From: Vibrio sp. SCSIO 43135
GTDB lineage: Bacteria > Pseudomonadota > Gammaproteobacteria > Enterobacterales > Vibrionaceae
DNA length: 64,000 nucleotides
Direction: 5' to 3'
Assembly (NCBI RefSeq): GCF_023716665.1
Contig: NZ_CP071860.1
Coordinates: 1,364,001 to 1,428,000 of the forward strand
The notes under the pieces are model-generated. The model was not told where the DNA came from and did not search any database. It saw only the letters and a list, made by a program, of their open reading frames with translations. Below, one piece after another: positions 43,876 through 52,272 of the stretch. Position 1 is the stretch's first letter. Each line of letters starts with the position of its first letter. Both the position numbers and the translations under genes were made by a program.

Positions 43876-45243
43876 TTACCCTGTCAGCACACTATCTTCT
43901 GGATACTTCAATAGCGTCGGCTCTGGCCGAGCTAACATGTACGCCAGCGTCAGTGGACCTATTCGCCCAATAATCATCACCACAATCATAATGTACTTCC
44001 CTGGCTCAGATAATTCTGCCGTGAGCCCGGCCGTCAGCCCAACTGTTGCGAATGCAGATATTACTTCAAAGACCACTTTGTCAAAGCTAGATTGCTCGGT
44101 AATCATTAGTAAGAACATCGCAGTCGTCAACATTGCCCCACTGACCACAATAATCGCTAAAGACTTAGTCACCGCCTGCCAGTTGACCGTTCGTTTAAAC
44201 ATCACCACGTGTTTCTTCTGACGTAGAAAGGTCCAAGTCGCCACCAATGCGACTGCAAAGGTAGACACTTTGATCCCGCCCCCAGTCGATGTTGAACCAG
44301 CACCAATGAGCATTAGCACTATCATGACCAGCAAAGCTGGCTGAGTAAACTGGCCTATATCGACACTATTAAAGCCTGCCGTGCGCGCCGTAGCAGACTG
44401 GAAGAACGCAGTCAGCCACTGCCCTCCCACCGACAAGTCAGACATCGTGTTTGGGTTTGCTCGCTCGAGTGCCCACAACATCACGGTACCAAATAGAAGT
44501 AACATTGGTGTTGCTGTCAGCATGATTTTGGTGTGTAGGTGAAGATGGTTGAACCCTCTTTTCCAGTTAGCCGATACATCCCCGACAACAGTAAAACCAA
44601 GGCCACCGAAAATAAATAAACAGGCCAGAACAACTAGAACCAATGGGTCTTCGGCAAAACTCATCATACTGTCTGAAAACAGGGCGAATCCAGCATTATT
44701 GAATGCTGAGATGGCATGAAACAAAGCGTAAAACATGCCAGTCGACCAGCCCATTTCTGGTACCCATCGAATCGACAAAAACACAAAACCAATGAGCTCT
44801 GCAACCAATGCGAAAATGACGATTTTTTTCACTAGGTTGCGTAGGTTCACTTTTCTATCTTGCCCTAGTGCATCTTTTGCTAGTGCTTGCTGTTTCAGGC
44901 TCAATCGCACACCAAACATATACAAAAGCACGGCAGACAATGTCATTTGCCCTAGCCCGCCCACTTGCATCAAGAACATCAGCAAGATCTTTCCAGACAG
45001 CGTAAAGTGCTCTCCAGTATCGACAACACCTAGTCCAGTCACACTGATCGCCGATGTCGCTGTAAATAATGCATCAGCCATGCTCAAACCGGTGACAGAA
45101 AACACTGGCAGCGTTAACAAGATTGCAGAGGGGATCAGAACAGCCAGAAAGCTGATGAGGATAATCCTAGGTTCAGAGCCTTTCTTCTTGGTCTGCTCTT
45201 TTTCTAACGAATAGAAAACACCTAAACGGTTAAACGGGTTCAT
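43876..45243 (-). CDS. ktrB: Na+-dependent K+ uptake channel subunit KtrB
   Basis: A 455-residue Trk/Ktr/HKT-family protein with four pore repeats; selectivity-filter Gly residues are visible in SAISVTGLGVVD, HAISAFNNAGFAL, TARTAGFNSVD and SAFATVGLTAGLT. The length and start (PFNRLGVFYSLEKE) match KtrB of V. alginolyticus rather than the longer TrkH. It imports K+ coupled to Na+ with gating by KtrA. The ATG overlaps the ktrA stop by 4 bp. Confidence 0.94.
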   Translation of the reverse strand: MNPFNRLGVFYSLEKEQTKKKGSEPRIILISFLAVLIPSAILLTLPVFSVTGLSMADALFTATSAISVTGLGVVDTGEHFTLSGKILLMFLMQVGGLGQMTLSAVLLYMFGVRLSLKQQALAKDALGQDRKVNLRNLVKKIVIFALVAELIGFVFLSIRWVPEMGWSTGMFYALFHAISAFNNAGFALFSDSMMSFAEDPLVLVVLACLFIFGGLGFTVVGDVSANWKRGFNHLHLHTKIMLTATPMLLLFGTVMLWALERANPNTMSDLSVGGQWLTAFFQSATARTAGFNSVDIGQFTQPALLVMIVLMLIGAGSTSTGGGIKVSTFAVALVATWTFLRQKKHVVMFKRTVNWQAVTKSLAIIVVSGAMLTTAMFLLMITEQSSFDKVVFEVISAFATVGLTAGLTAELSEPGKYIMIVVMIIGRIGPLTLAYMLARPEPTLLKYPEDSVLTG

Positions 45244-45902
45244 AACGAGCTCAATTTTTTCGCAAGAGTGGCTTTCGGGCCGACAAGAATTATCACATCA
45301 CCAATCTCTAGCACCTTGCTCATCTCTGGCGCTTTAGTGACTTCAGGCCCACGTTTGAATCCAAGAACCTGAACACCTTGCTCTTTACATAACGACAGGT
45401 CTGAAAGCTTTTTACCGAGCAACCTCGCTCCAACCACAATCTCGGTCATCGCAATATCGCTACCCAATTCATGAAATTCCAATACGCGTTTGTCTAGCAT
45501 CTTGCGCGCGACACGTATTCCCATATCTCGTTCTGGCAAGATAATATGGTCTGCGCCTATTTTCTGTAGGATCTTAGCGTGGAACTTGTCGTTTGCTTTT
45601 ACCCAAACCGACTTTGCTCCAGCTTCTTTGACGACGAGTGTAGTAAGAATACTGGCATTGACGTCCGAACCAATCGAAACCATCACCATATCGTAGTCTT
45701 CCAACTTTAACTCGGACACCGTCTCTTCAATGGTGCAGTTTGCCACGATAGCTTGAGTAACAAAGCCAGCCGCTTCACGTACGCGATCTTCATTAATATC
45801 GATGGCTAGGACTTCAGCGCCCGAGTCTTGAAGCTCTTTACACACGGATAAACCAAATCGGCCAAGGCCAATCACTGCGAATTGCTTATCACCCATTTTC
45901 AT
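45240..45902 (-). CDS. ktrA: K+ uptake regulatory subunit KtrA (RCK domain)
   Basis: A 220-residue cytoplasmic regulator. The Rossmann RCK_N domain starts with FAVIGLGRFGLSVCKEL (GxGxxG) and has the acidic residue binding adenine ribose (VLAIDINEDRV); an RCK_C domain covers about 140-220. It binds ATP/ADP (and c-di-AMP in some Firmicutes) to gate KtrB as an octameric ring. The gene order ktrA-ktrB and translational overlap are typical. Divergent from an MscS-type channel gene, across a 179-bp promoter region. Confidence 0.95.
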   Translation of the reverse strand: MKMGDKQFAVIGLGRFGLSVCKELQDSGAEVLAIDINEDRVREAAGFVTQAIVANCTIEETVSELKLEDYDMVMVSIGSDVNASILTTLVVKEAGAKSVWVKANDKFHAKILQKIGADHIILPERDMGIRVARKMLDKRVLEFHELGSDIAMTEIVVGARLLGKKLSDLSLCKEQGVQVLGFKRGPEVTKAPEMSKVLEIGDVIILVGPKATLAKKLSSL

Positions 45903-46081
45903 AGCTATACCTTAATACATTCACAAAACCAACGAAGTGTGCGCCTAAAAAACAGGCTTATCAAACTCAGAATCCTAATCCTGACACGATTCTGACTTAA
46001 AGCAAAAACACTAATTTTGGACCTATTAATTAATTGATTTTTAAAAGAATAGATTAGGATTTATACTCTAGCTAATCCCCT

Positions 46082-47191
46082 ATGAAAAAAGACCTGACTA
46101 TGAATGAGTTACTTACTCAACTTCACACTTACAGCAGTGAGTTCACGCAAGATTGGAATAACAGCGTTCTATTTATCACCGCCGCTAGTTTCTTTGCTTG
46201 GATAGTCTGGCGATTGGTTTATGGCCGTTTAGAAGTGCTGGCAGAACGCACGTCATTTGAGTGGGATAACTTAACCCTACATGCATTAAAAACACCAGTA
46301 AGCACACTCATATGGTGTTGGCCCGGTACGGTTTCTTTAGGCTTCTTACTGCAAGACCAATTTGCTTCTAAGCTCAACTGGCTAAGTACACTCAAGCTGC
46401 TCTTAGTGATTGCGATATTCGTCTGGATCATCATGCGCTTGATTTCCAATATTGAGCAGTATGTTCTGGAGCAGCAAAATAGAGATGAAACCACCGTTCA
46501 GGCGGTTGCTAAAGTGGCGCGATTATTCTTCATCACTATCGGTACGCTTACCGTTATGCAGGCGTTCGGCCTTAGCCTATCTGGTCTATTAACCTTTGGT
46601 GGCGTGGGTGGCTTGGTCGTCGGTTTCGCTGCGAAGGACTTACTTTCTAACTTCTTTGGCGGCATGATGATCTACTTCGATCGTCCGTTTAAAGTCGGTG
46701 ACTGGATTCGCTCACCAGATAGACAAATTGAAGGCACTGTAGAGCGTATTGGGTGGCGAATGACCATCATCCGTACCTTCGATAAAAGGCCGCTTTACGT
46801 TCCAAACTCAGTATTTAGCAGTATCGTGGTAGAAAACCCATCAAGGATGTTGAATCGCCGCATCAACGAAACGATAGGTATTCGATACGATGACGGAAGA
46901 ATGGTTGAAAGAATTGTCTCTGAGATAAAAACAATGCTGGAAAACCACCCAGACATCGATACTCAGCAGACTCTGATCGTAAACTTCAATGCTTTTGGTC
47001 CATCATCTCTTCAGTTGATGGTGTACACCTTCACCAAAACCGTCAATTGGATTCGCTATCACGAAGTGAAGCAAGATGTGCTGCTAAAGATAATGGATAT
47101 CATCCATCAACACGATGCTGATATCGCGTACCCAACGCAGACCATTAAACTCGAACCTCAAGTCGAGCCGTTAGGTGAACAGGCACAATAG
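46082..47191 (+). CDS. MscS-family mechanosensitive channel (YnaI/MscM-like size)
   Basis: A 369-residue membrane protein with about four to five hydrophobic segments (about 22-44, 75-95, 103-125, 145-180). The pore helix and beta domain signature are GGLVVGFAAKDLLSNFFGGMMIYFDRPFKVGDWI (near 180-215), as in MscS-like channels. It would release solutes during osmotic downshift, opposite in role to KtrAB encoded divergently next to it. ATG at 46082 has little ribosome site; an in-frame ATG at 46100 is possible. Confidence 0.9.
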   Translation: MKKDLTMNELLTQLHTYSSEFTQDWNNSVLFITAASFFAWIVWRLVYGRLEVLAERTSFEWDNLTLHALKTPVSTLIWCWPGTVSLGFLLQDQFASKLNWLSTLKLLLVIAIFVWIIMRLISNIEQYVLEQQNRDETTVQAVAKVARLFFITIGTLTVMQAFGLSLSGLLTFGGVGGLVVGFAAKDLLSNFFGGMMIYFDRPFKVGDWIRSPDRQIEGTVERIGWRMTIIRTFDKRPLYVPNSVFSSIVVENPSRMLNRRINETIGIRYDDGRMVERIVSEIKTMLENHPDIDTQQTLIVNFNAFGPSSLQLMVYTFTKTVNWIRYHEVKQDVLLKIMDIIHQHDADIAYPTQTIKLEPQVEPLGEQAQ

Positions 47192-47192
47192 A

Positions 47193-47217
47193 AAAAGCCC
47201 TCGTTTAGAGGGCTTTT
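47193..47217. terminator. Terminator between the MscS-type and MBL-fold genes
   Basis: AAAAGCCCTC and GAGGGCTTTT form a 10-bp stem with a 5-nt loop between convergent genes. Confidence 0.85.
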
Positions 47218-47235
47218 CACTTCTAGCTGTTTAAG

Positions 47236-48402
47236 TTAAAGCGCATTTCTCGCCAAAGCAGGCTCTTGCTCGAGCTCGATTCCTTGCCACCAATACGTAT
47301 TGTAGATGCCACTATTTGGCTCGATAGTTTGCCCAACCATCGGGGTAGTCAGAACGGCACCGACCTTATTGGCTTCTTCAATCAAATCAGTCATTGGTTG
47401 ATCCCATTTATGAGCAAACAACTCAAATGTCGACCAGTGTACCGGGAACAGTTGTTCCGCTTGCAAATCCAAATGCGCTTGCATCGTATGCCTTGCTTGC
47501 ATGTGCCCCCAGTTTTCAACCGGGAAACCCTTGCCATCTTTCACGTTAGCCGCTACTTCAATGAAAGCCATATCAAACGGCCCAAGTTCGTCACCAATTT
47601 GTTTGAAGTGAGTGTCATAAGCGGTATCGCCACTGTAAAAAACTCGTCCGTGGTTACCGCGAATGGCCCACGATGCCCATAACGTCTGATTCGAATCGAA
47701 ACCAGTTCGACCAGAATTGTGGTTTGCTGGTGTCGCCGTAAATTCAACGCCATTGATGGTTTGCGACTCCCACCAGTCAAATTCCTGAATGCGACTTGGA
47801 GATACCCCCCACTTTTCTAAGTGTCGCCCCACGGCTAACGGAACAAAGAACTGTACTGGCTTATCGGCATAAAACCGGATTGTCGATTCTTCAAGATGAT
47901 CATAGTGGTCATGCGAGATCACAATCACATCAGGAGTAGGCAAAGCATCACGAGTCACAGGGGCATTTACATTTCTATCGAATAGCTTCTTAGCGATCCG
48001 GGGAGAAGCATATTCGAACACAGGGTCGATTAGTACTCGCGTTTTATCGACTTCAACCAACAAACTGGAGTGCCCTAACCACGTCACTCTTAAGTCGTCA
48101 CTCGCAGTAGCGAGCTTCTCGATATCCACCGTTTGGTGAGGGAGCTTTGCCTGGGGCTTAAGTTTGCTGCGTTCAAAGAAGAACGTCCACATAACGCTAG
48201 ACATGCTTTCTGAACTAGGAACATTAGGCATACGAGTAATCACTTTGTCGCCGTCGAATTGAGGTGAGTTCGCGATCCTTTCTAGTCTATGCTGCTCGCT
48301 TAACTGTGTATCAAGGTTTTCATCCGCTTTTAGCCAATGACTGAAACCTACAACACCTAATGCTGATAACACTGACGCTTTCACTGCTTTACTCATTTTC
48401 AT
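47236..48402 (-). CDS. Metallo-beta-lactamase-fold hydrolase (NAPE-PLD/UlaG-like), exported or anchored
   Basis: A 388-residue protein with a short N-terminal hydrophobic stretch (SVLSALGVVGFSHWL). The MBL core has the zinc motif SHDHYDHLEES (HxHxDH), a preceding TWLGHSSLLVEV and LIDPVF, and downstream GDTAYD and PVHWSTFEL (metal ligands). Group COG2220 includes NAPE-phospholipase D-like and UlaG-like enzymes. It is divergent from a TetR regulator with two operator palindromes, so it is almost surely repressed by that protein. Substrate unknown; a lipid or lactone is plausible. Confidence 0.87.
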   Translation of the reverse strand: MKMSKAVKASVLSALGVVGFSHWLKADENLDTQLSEQHRLERIANSPQFDGDKVITRMPNVPSSESMSSVMWTFFFERSKLKPQAKLPHQTVDIEKLATASDDLRVTWLGHSSLLVEVDKTRVLIDPVFEYASPRIAKKLFDRNVNAPVTRDALPTPDVIVISHDHYDHLEESTIRFYADKPVQFFVPLAVGRHLEKWGVSPSRIQEFDWWESQTINGVEFTATPANHNSGRTGFDSNQTLWASWAIRGNHGRVFYSGDTAYDTHFKQIGDELGPFDMAFIEVAANVKDGKGFPVENWGHMQARHTMQAHLDLQAEQLFPVHWSTFELFAHKWDQPMTDLIEEANKVGAVLTTPMVGQTIEPNSGIYNTYWWQGIELEQEPALARNAL

Positions 48403-48421
48403 GACCTATTCGCTATTCAAG

Positions 48422-48485
48422 AAAGTAAACGATGGTGTATACTTTAGACACTACCCAATTAAAAGTAAACACCATCGTTTACTTT
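48422..48485. promoter_or_regulatory. Twin TetR-type operators
   Basis: Two 24-bp palindromes. O2 (48462-48485) has perfect arms AAAGTAAAC and GTTTACTTT around ACCATC. O1 (48422-48445) has AAAGTAAAC and GTATACTTT around GATGGT, i.e. the reverse complement of O2 with one mismatch. Their starts are 40 bp apart, and they occupy most of the gap between the divergent MBL and TetR genes. Confidence 0.8.
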
Positions 48486-48506
48486 TAATTACCCAAAGGG
48501 ACAAGA

Positions 48507-49124
48507 ATGATTAAGAGAAGTGATATAAAACAAGAAGATATCATTAGATCTGCCATCGAAGTTTTTTCTCAAAAAGGCTTTGAACAGGCCAGCATGGAAG
48601 GGATTTCCAAGCAAGCCGGCGTATCTAAACGGACACTTTATAAGTACTACCCTAATAAAGATGCCTTGTTTGAAGTTATTGTAGATAGGCTAATGTGTCG
48701 CTTTGATGACCAATGTGCTATTCAATTTGAACCTTCTGTGTCAGTGTCTTCTCAGCTCACTGAGATTACCTTGAAGCAAATGTGTTACATCAATTCAGAA
48801 GACTTTCAGATTACAGCTCGACTCGTGATGGCGGAATGTATCCGCAACCAAGAAACAGCTCAGGTGCTGATTAAGAAATTCACCGCCATAGAAGACTCTT
48901 ACGGGCTACAGCAATGGGTACAGCAAGGTATCGAGCACGGACACTTGCAAGTTGATGATATTGGACTTGCGGTAGAACAGTTTATCGGCAGTATTAAAGC
49001 CATTGTTTTTTGGCCTCAGTTACTTACCCACCAGCCACCACCTAGCTGTGAAGAAGTAAAAATCGCTGTTGAAGCGGCATCTAGAAGTTTCGACAAGACA
49101 TATAGCGTAACATCAGCGCCATAA
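48507..49124 (+). CDS. TetR-family transcriptional repressor
   Basis: A 205-residue TetR protein. The HTH spans about 10-56 (QEDIIRSAIEVFSQKGFEQASMEGISKQAGVSKRTLYKYYPNKDALFE). The C-terminal ligand-binding domain is helical and family-specific (AefR-like C-terminal part). AAAGGGA precedes the ATG. The two operators in the 104-bp upstream gap suggest autorepression plus repression of the MBL-fold gene. Confidence 0.93.
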   Translation: MIKRSDIKQEDIIRSAIEVFSQKGFEQASMEGISKQAGVSKRTLYKYYPNKDALFEVIVDRLMCRFDDQCAIQFEPSVSVSSQLTEITLKQMCYINSEDFQITARLVMAECIRNQETAQVLIKKFTAIEDSYGLQQWVQQGIEHGHLQVDDIGLAVEQFIGSIKAIVFWPQLLTHQPPPSCEEVKIAVEAASRSFDKTYSVTSAP

Positions 49125-49155
49125 AAAAAGCCGTATGGAAACATACGGCTTTTTT
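49124..49155. terminator. Bidirectional terminator
   Basis: GCCGTATG and CATACGGC with a GAAA loop, extended by A and T runs of six, between the convergent tetR and chemoreceptor genes. Confidence 0.92.
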
Positions 49156-49168
49156 AATTCTTCTCTGA

Positions 49169-50797
49169 TTACAGCTTAAAGAAAGCTAACTGAAGCTTCT
49201 GCTTTTCAGCTAATTGAGAAAGCTCACCACTTGCACTTGCACTCTGGCTGATGCCCGCGACATTTTGGTTAACTAGCTCTGACATGTTAACAACACTACG
49301 GTTGATGTCTTGAGTAACCTGAGATTGTTCCTCAGCAGCAGTGGCTACTTGAGCATTTGAGTCGTTAATACAAGTCACTGACTCTGTAATACCAACCAGC
49401 GCATCATTTGCACGTCGGGTTAGCTCGTTATTACGCTCCAGCATTTCTAAGCTTTGCTGCATGCTGTCATTTGCTGTACCAGACTGCTTCTGAAGCTCTT
49501 CGATAATCGTTTGGATCTCGCCCGTTGATTCTTGCGTGCGCGCAGCCAACATGCGTACTTCGTCCGCAACGACTGCAAAACCACGTCCAGACTCACCAGC
49601 ACGCGCCGCTTCAATAGCCGCGTTCAATGCTAGTAAGTTTGTTTGCTCAGAAACGCTGCGAATCACTTCGATAACATCATTAATCTGCTCAGATTGCTGT
49701 TTTAGTGTGAGTACAACATGCGCAGCTTCATTTAGTGCCACAGACATTTGCTCGCTTGCTTCGGCACTTTCTTTGAAAATCGACAAGCCAGATTTGGCTA
49801 ACTCATCGGCTTCACGCGCTGTTGAGTCTGCCGTTGTGGCATTATCACTTACGTTGTTTGCAGTGCTTGCCAACTCATTAACTGCTGAAGCAACTTGTTC
49901 GATTTCCGACAGTTCTTGCTGAGCATTTTGCTCTGATTGAGTCATTACCGCCGCTAGCTCAGTCGCAGCAGAAGCAACATCTTCAGAAATGCGAATAAGC
50001 TCATCTACCGTCTTGTGTAGCTGGGTTGCTGTGGTATTAACATCTTCACTCAACGCAGCGATTTCATTGGTACCGTCCGCATCGGCGCGAACAGCCAAGT
50101 CGCCCGAAGCAAGCTGACGCATTACAGATTGAAGCTTCTGAACCGGGCTGACAATCATGCCTGACAATAACCAAGCACCAATAAGGGAAACAACCAGAAC
50201 AGCCAACACTTTGATCATTGCAGACAACTGGACGCTAGCGTTCTGTGCTGCGCTTTCTTCCATAAGTTTCGACGCCACGACATTGACACTTTGTGACAAG
50301 GTGTTGATGCTCTCCACCATATGGTTACCAGCATCGCGATATTCAGAAATAAACTGCTCGTATTCGCGGTCGCTTAGTAAGCCTTTATCACGTTGAGTAA
50401 AGTAGCCAACAGCACGAGTCGAAAAGGCCACGTACTGTTCAATAGCAGCTTGAACGTCACCCACTTCATTGCGGAACGTGTTGCGAGCAGCCATTTCATC
50501 CAATTCACGATTAATCACGGATAGCGTGCTATTTAACTCAGCCATAAACTGATCGCGACGGCTCGCATCATAAATTGCATAGACTGCACTGATTCGTAAT
50601 GGGTATACCTGGTCATCGATCTGAGCCAGCATATCTTTGTAGTACATCAAAGATTCAGTGTTAGATTCCACCGCTTCTTGCTCACGCTGCAGATCGTTCT
50701 TAGTGATCCAAAGTGCAATGAACAAAGCGAAACAAGTGAATAACACGGGAAGTAATATTTGCGTTCGAATAGACACATTTTTGAGAGAGATTTGCAT
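49169..50797 (-). CDS. Methyl-accepting chemotaxis protein with four-helix-bundle sensor
   Basis: A 542-residue chemoreceptor. I take ATG 50797 (MQISLKNVSIRT), with AGAGG upstream. TM1 (about 10-30), a periplasmic four-helix-bundle sensor (about 32-188), TM2 (about 190-212), HAMP (about 213-266, SPVQKLQSVMRQLASGDL), then a long coiled-coil signalling domain with the conserved hairpin tip EQTNLLALNAAIEAARAGE. It detects an unknown ligand and feeds CheA/CheW. It sits between the TetR unit and the T6SS operon; co-regulation with secretion is not indicated. Confidence 0.93.
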   Translation of the reverse strand: MQISLKNVSIRTQILLPVLFTCFALFIALWITKNDLQREQEAVESNTESLMYYKDMLAQIDDQVYPLRISAVYAIYDASRRDQFMAELNSTLSVINRELDEMAARNTFRNEVGDVQAAIEQYVAFSTRAVGYFTQRDKGLLSDREYEQFISEYRDAGNHMVESINTLSQSVNVVASKLMEESAAQNASVQLSAMIKVLAVLVVSLIGAWLLSGMIVSPVQKLQSVMRQLASGDLAVRADADGTNEIAALSEDVNTTATQLHKTVDELIRISEDVASAATELAAVMTQSEQNAQQELSEIEQVASAVNELASTANNVSDNATTADSTAREADELAKSGLSIFKESAEASEQMSVALNEAAHVVLTLKQQSEQINDVIEVIRSVSEQTNLLALNAAIEAARAGESGRGFAVVADEVRMLAARTQESTGEIQTIIEELQKQSGTANDSMQQSLEMLERNNELTRRANDALVGITESVTCINDSNAQVATAAEEQSQVTQDINRSVVNMSELVNQNVAGISQSASASGELSQLAEKQKLQLAFFKL

Positions 50798-50974
50798 TGA
50801 AGCCTCTATTATATTTTTGTTATCAGCGTCCATGCGTTGGGAATAGTCCCAGATAATTTAAGGCACGAATATTAGACTTAGTTCACACTTTAGTCCAGAT
50901 ATAACGTGCCTATTATGAGAATAATTCGTTAAAGAGTTAGCAGGTGAATATCAAACCGCACAAAACAATAAACC

Positions 50975-52222
50975 TCATTTATCTTTGAGCAACAACTCGG
51001 TATCAAGCACTTTCCAAGTCAAATTTTCTAAGCGCTGCTTTAAGATATCAAGTTCACGCTGAGCTTCACTGATCTGCCCTTGCTCTATCAAATCATCAAC
51101 ATATACCGCCCTGCCATATATTGGAGATAGGCTGACTGCGAAGTCTTCCATTGATTTGGTTTTTGATTGCAGTTCTCTCAGTTTCCCTTTCTGCGCTAGA
51201 AGCGACAAATTAGCCATTTGAGTTCGAATTTGACTAAAACGCTCCATATAGCGCTGATTACTTTCAAGCGCCGACAACTTGGCATGTTGAACCTGGTCGT
51301 ATAGTTCCTTAACTTCTTGGTCTTCCGGATAAAGAGACTTCAATGCGCTTGCGAATGCCTGTGCTTCAGCCTTGTATTCATAGAAAGGTTGCTGCAAGTT
51401 TTCAGTGACAGAAGAAGCATACAAAGGAACGACTTGCGGTCGAATGTCCTGACGCTGATTGTCATCAAATGCGCTCTTAAACACTTCAACTTGGCCCTGC
51501 TCTTTGAGAGTTGCTACCGTTTGGTCAACATAGTAATTGACCTCTGGAGCAGGCAAAAACTTAGGGATAATCATTGTGATGACAGCTAGAACCACACCAA
51601 CTGCAGTACCAAAATAGAACGCCTTTTTCTTACTTTTCGTTTCTTCTGTACTTTGTTCAGTGTGGTGCTGAACATTTGAGTGAGACAGCGTTTCAAGCCG
51701 ATCAATATGCTCAAAGATGACAAAGCCAAGAGCTTCTAGATTGGGAAGATGACTTGACTGCACAACTTGTAAAGTATCGTGCAACCTAGAGCAGCTTTGC
51801 TCACATCGGTACAGCTCCCTCAGTACCTCATAGTTGGGTTTCAACGTTTTGAGCTCGACTAATGCTTTTGAAACTACCCAATCAATCAGCTCTTTCTGAG
51901 CCTTAGCAGCTTTGCTATCAAATTGGCTTTCAACCGAAACCACCGTCGCCATGAGTTCCATACCGTTAGCAAAACCTGCAAGCCCCTGCACTTTCATTGA
52001 TGCAATGGCGTAATAACCACACATCATCAGGTCGAGACCGTGGCTATGCGCTAAGTTCTCACACTCATCTTTGACGAGTTTCCAATCTGTTGAGCCCGTT
52101 AGTGGCGAGTTTAGGCGGTTGATCTGTGAACGGACTTTTTGGTAGCTGTCTTGCGAGCGTACCAGTTCTGAACTGACAACCAGATGAAAGGGTCTACCGT
52201 CGAGGTAAATAACATTGGACAT
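50975..52222 (-). CDS. vasL: Type VI secretion accessory protein VasL (ImpA-N/TssA-like)
   Basis: About 415 residues; start at ATG 52222 (MSNVIYLDGRPF) with GGA 9 nt upstream, another ATG three codons earlier is possible. An N-terminal ImpA-N (TssA-like) region covers about 10-110 (NRLNSPLTGSTDWKLVKDECENLAHSHGLDLMMCGYYA), then a membrane helix (about 207-227, FYFGTAVGVVLAVITMIIP), and a C-terminal helical VasL domain with coiled-coil character. It follows tssM by 50 bp, in the position of V. cholerae VCA0121. Known TssA-family proteins cap or prime sheath polymerisation; for VasL a sheath-stabilising role is likely. It ends the operon. Confidence 0.87.
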   Translation of the reverse strand: MSNVIYLDGRPFHLVVSSELVRSQDSYQKVRSQINRLNSPLTGSTDWKLVKDECENLAHSHGLDLMMCGYYAIASMKVQGLAGFANGMELMATVVSVESQFDSKAAKAQKELIDWVVSKALVELKTLKPNYEVLRELYRCEQSCSRLHDTLQVVQSSHLPNLEALGFVIFEHIDRLETLSHSNVQHHTEQSTEETKSKKKAFYFGTAVGVVLAVITMIIPKFLPAPEVNYYVDQTVATLKEQGQVEVFKSAFDDNQRQDIRPQVVPLYASSVTENLQQPFYEYKAEAQAFASALKSLYPEDQEVKELYDQVQHAKLSALESNQRYMERFSQIRTQMANLSLLAQKGKLRELQSKTKSMEDFAVSLSPIYGRAVYVDDLIEQGQISEAQRELDILKQRLENLTWKVLDTELLLKDK

Positions 52223-52272
52223 ATACTTCATTCCAAAAAATGTAGCAGGGAGGATCCCTGCTACGTTATAGG

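Noticed and set aside
44735..45214. Plus-strand 159-codon frame
   Set aside because: Antisense to ktrB; composition follows the complement of membrane helices.
50834..50974. Terminator after vasL
   Set aside because: No convincing stem with a T-run found in the gap before the chemoreceptor gene.
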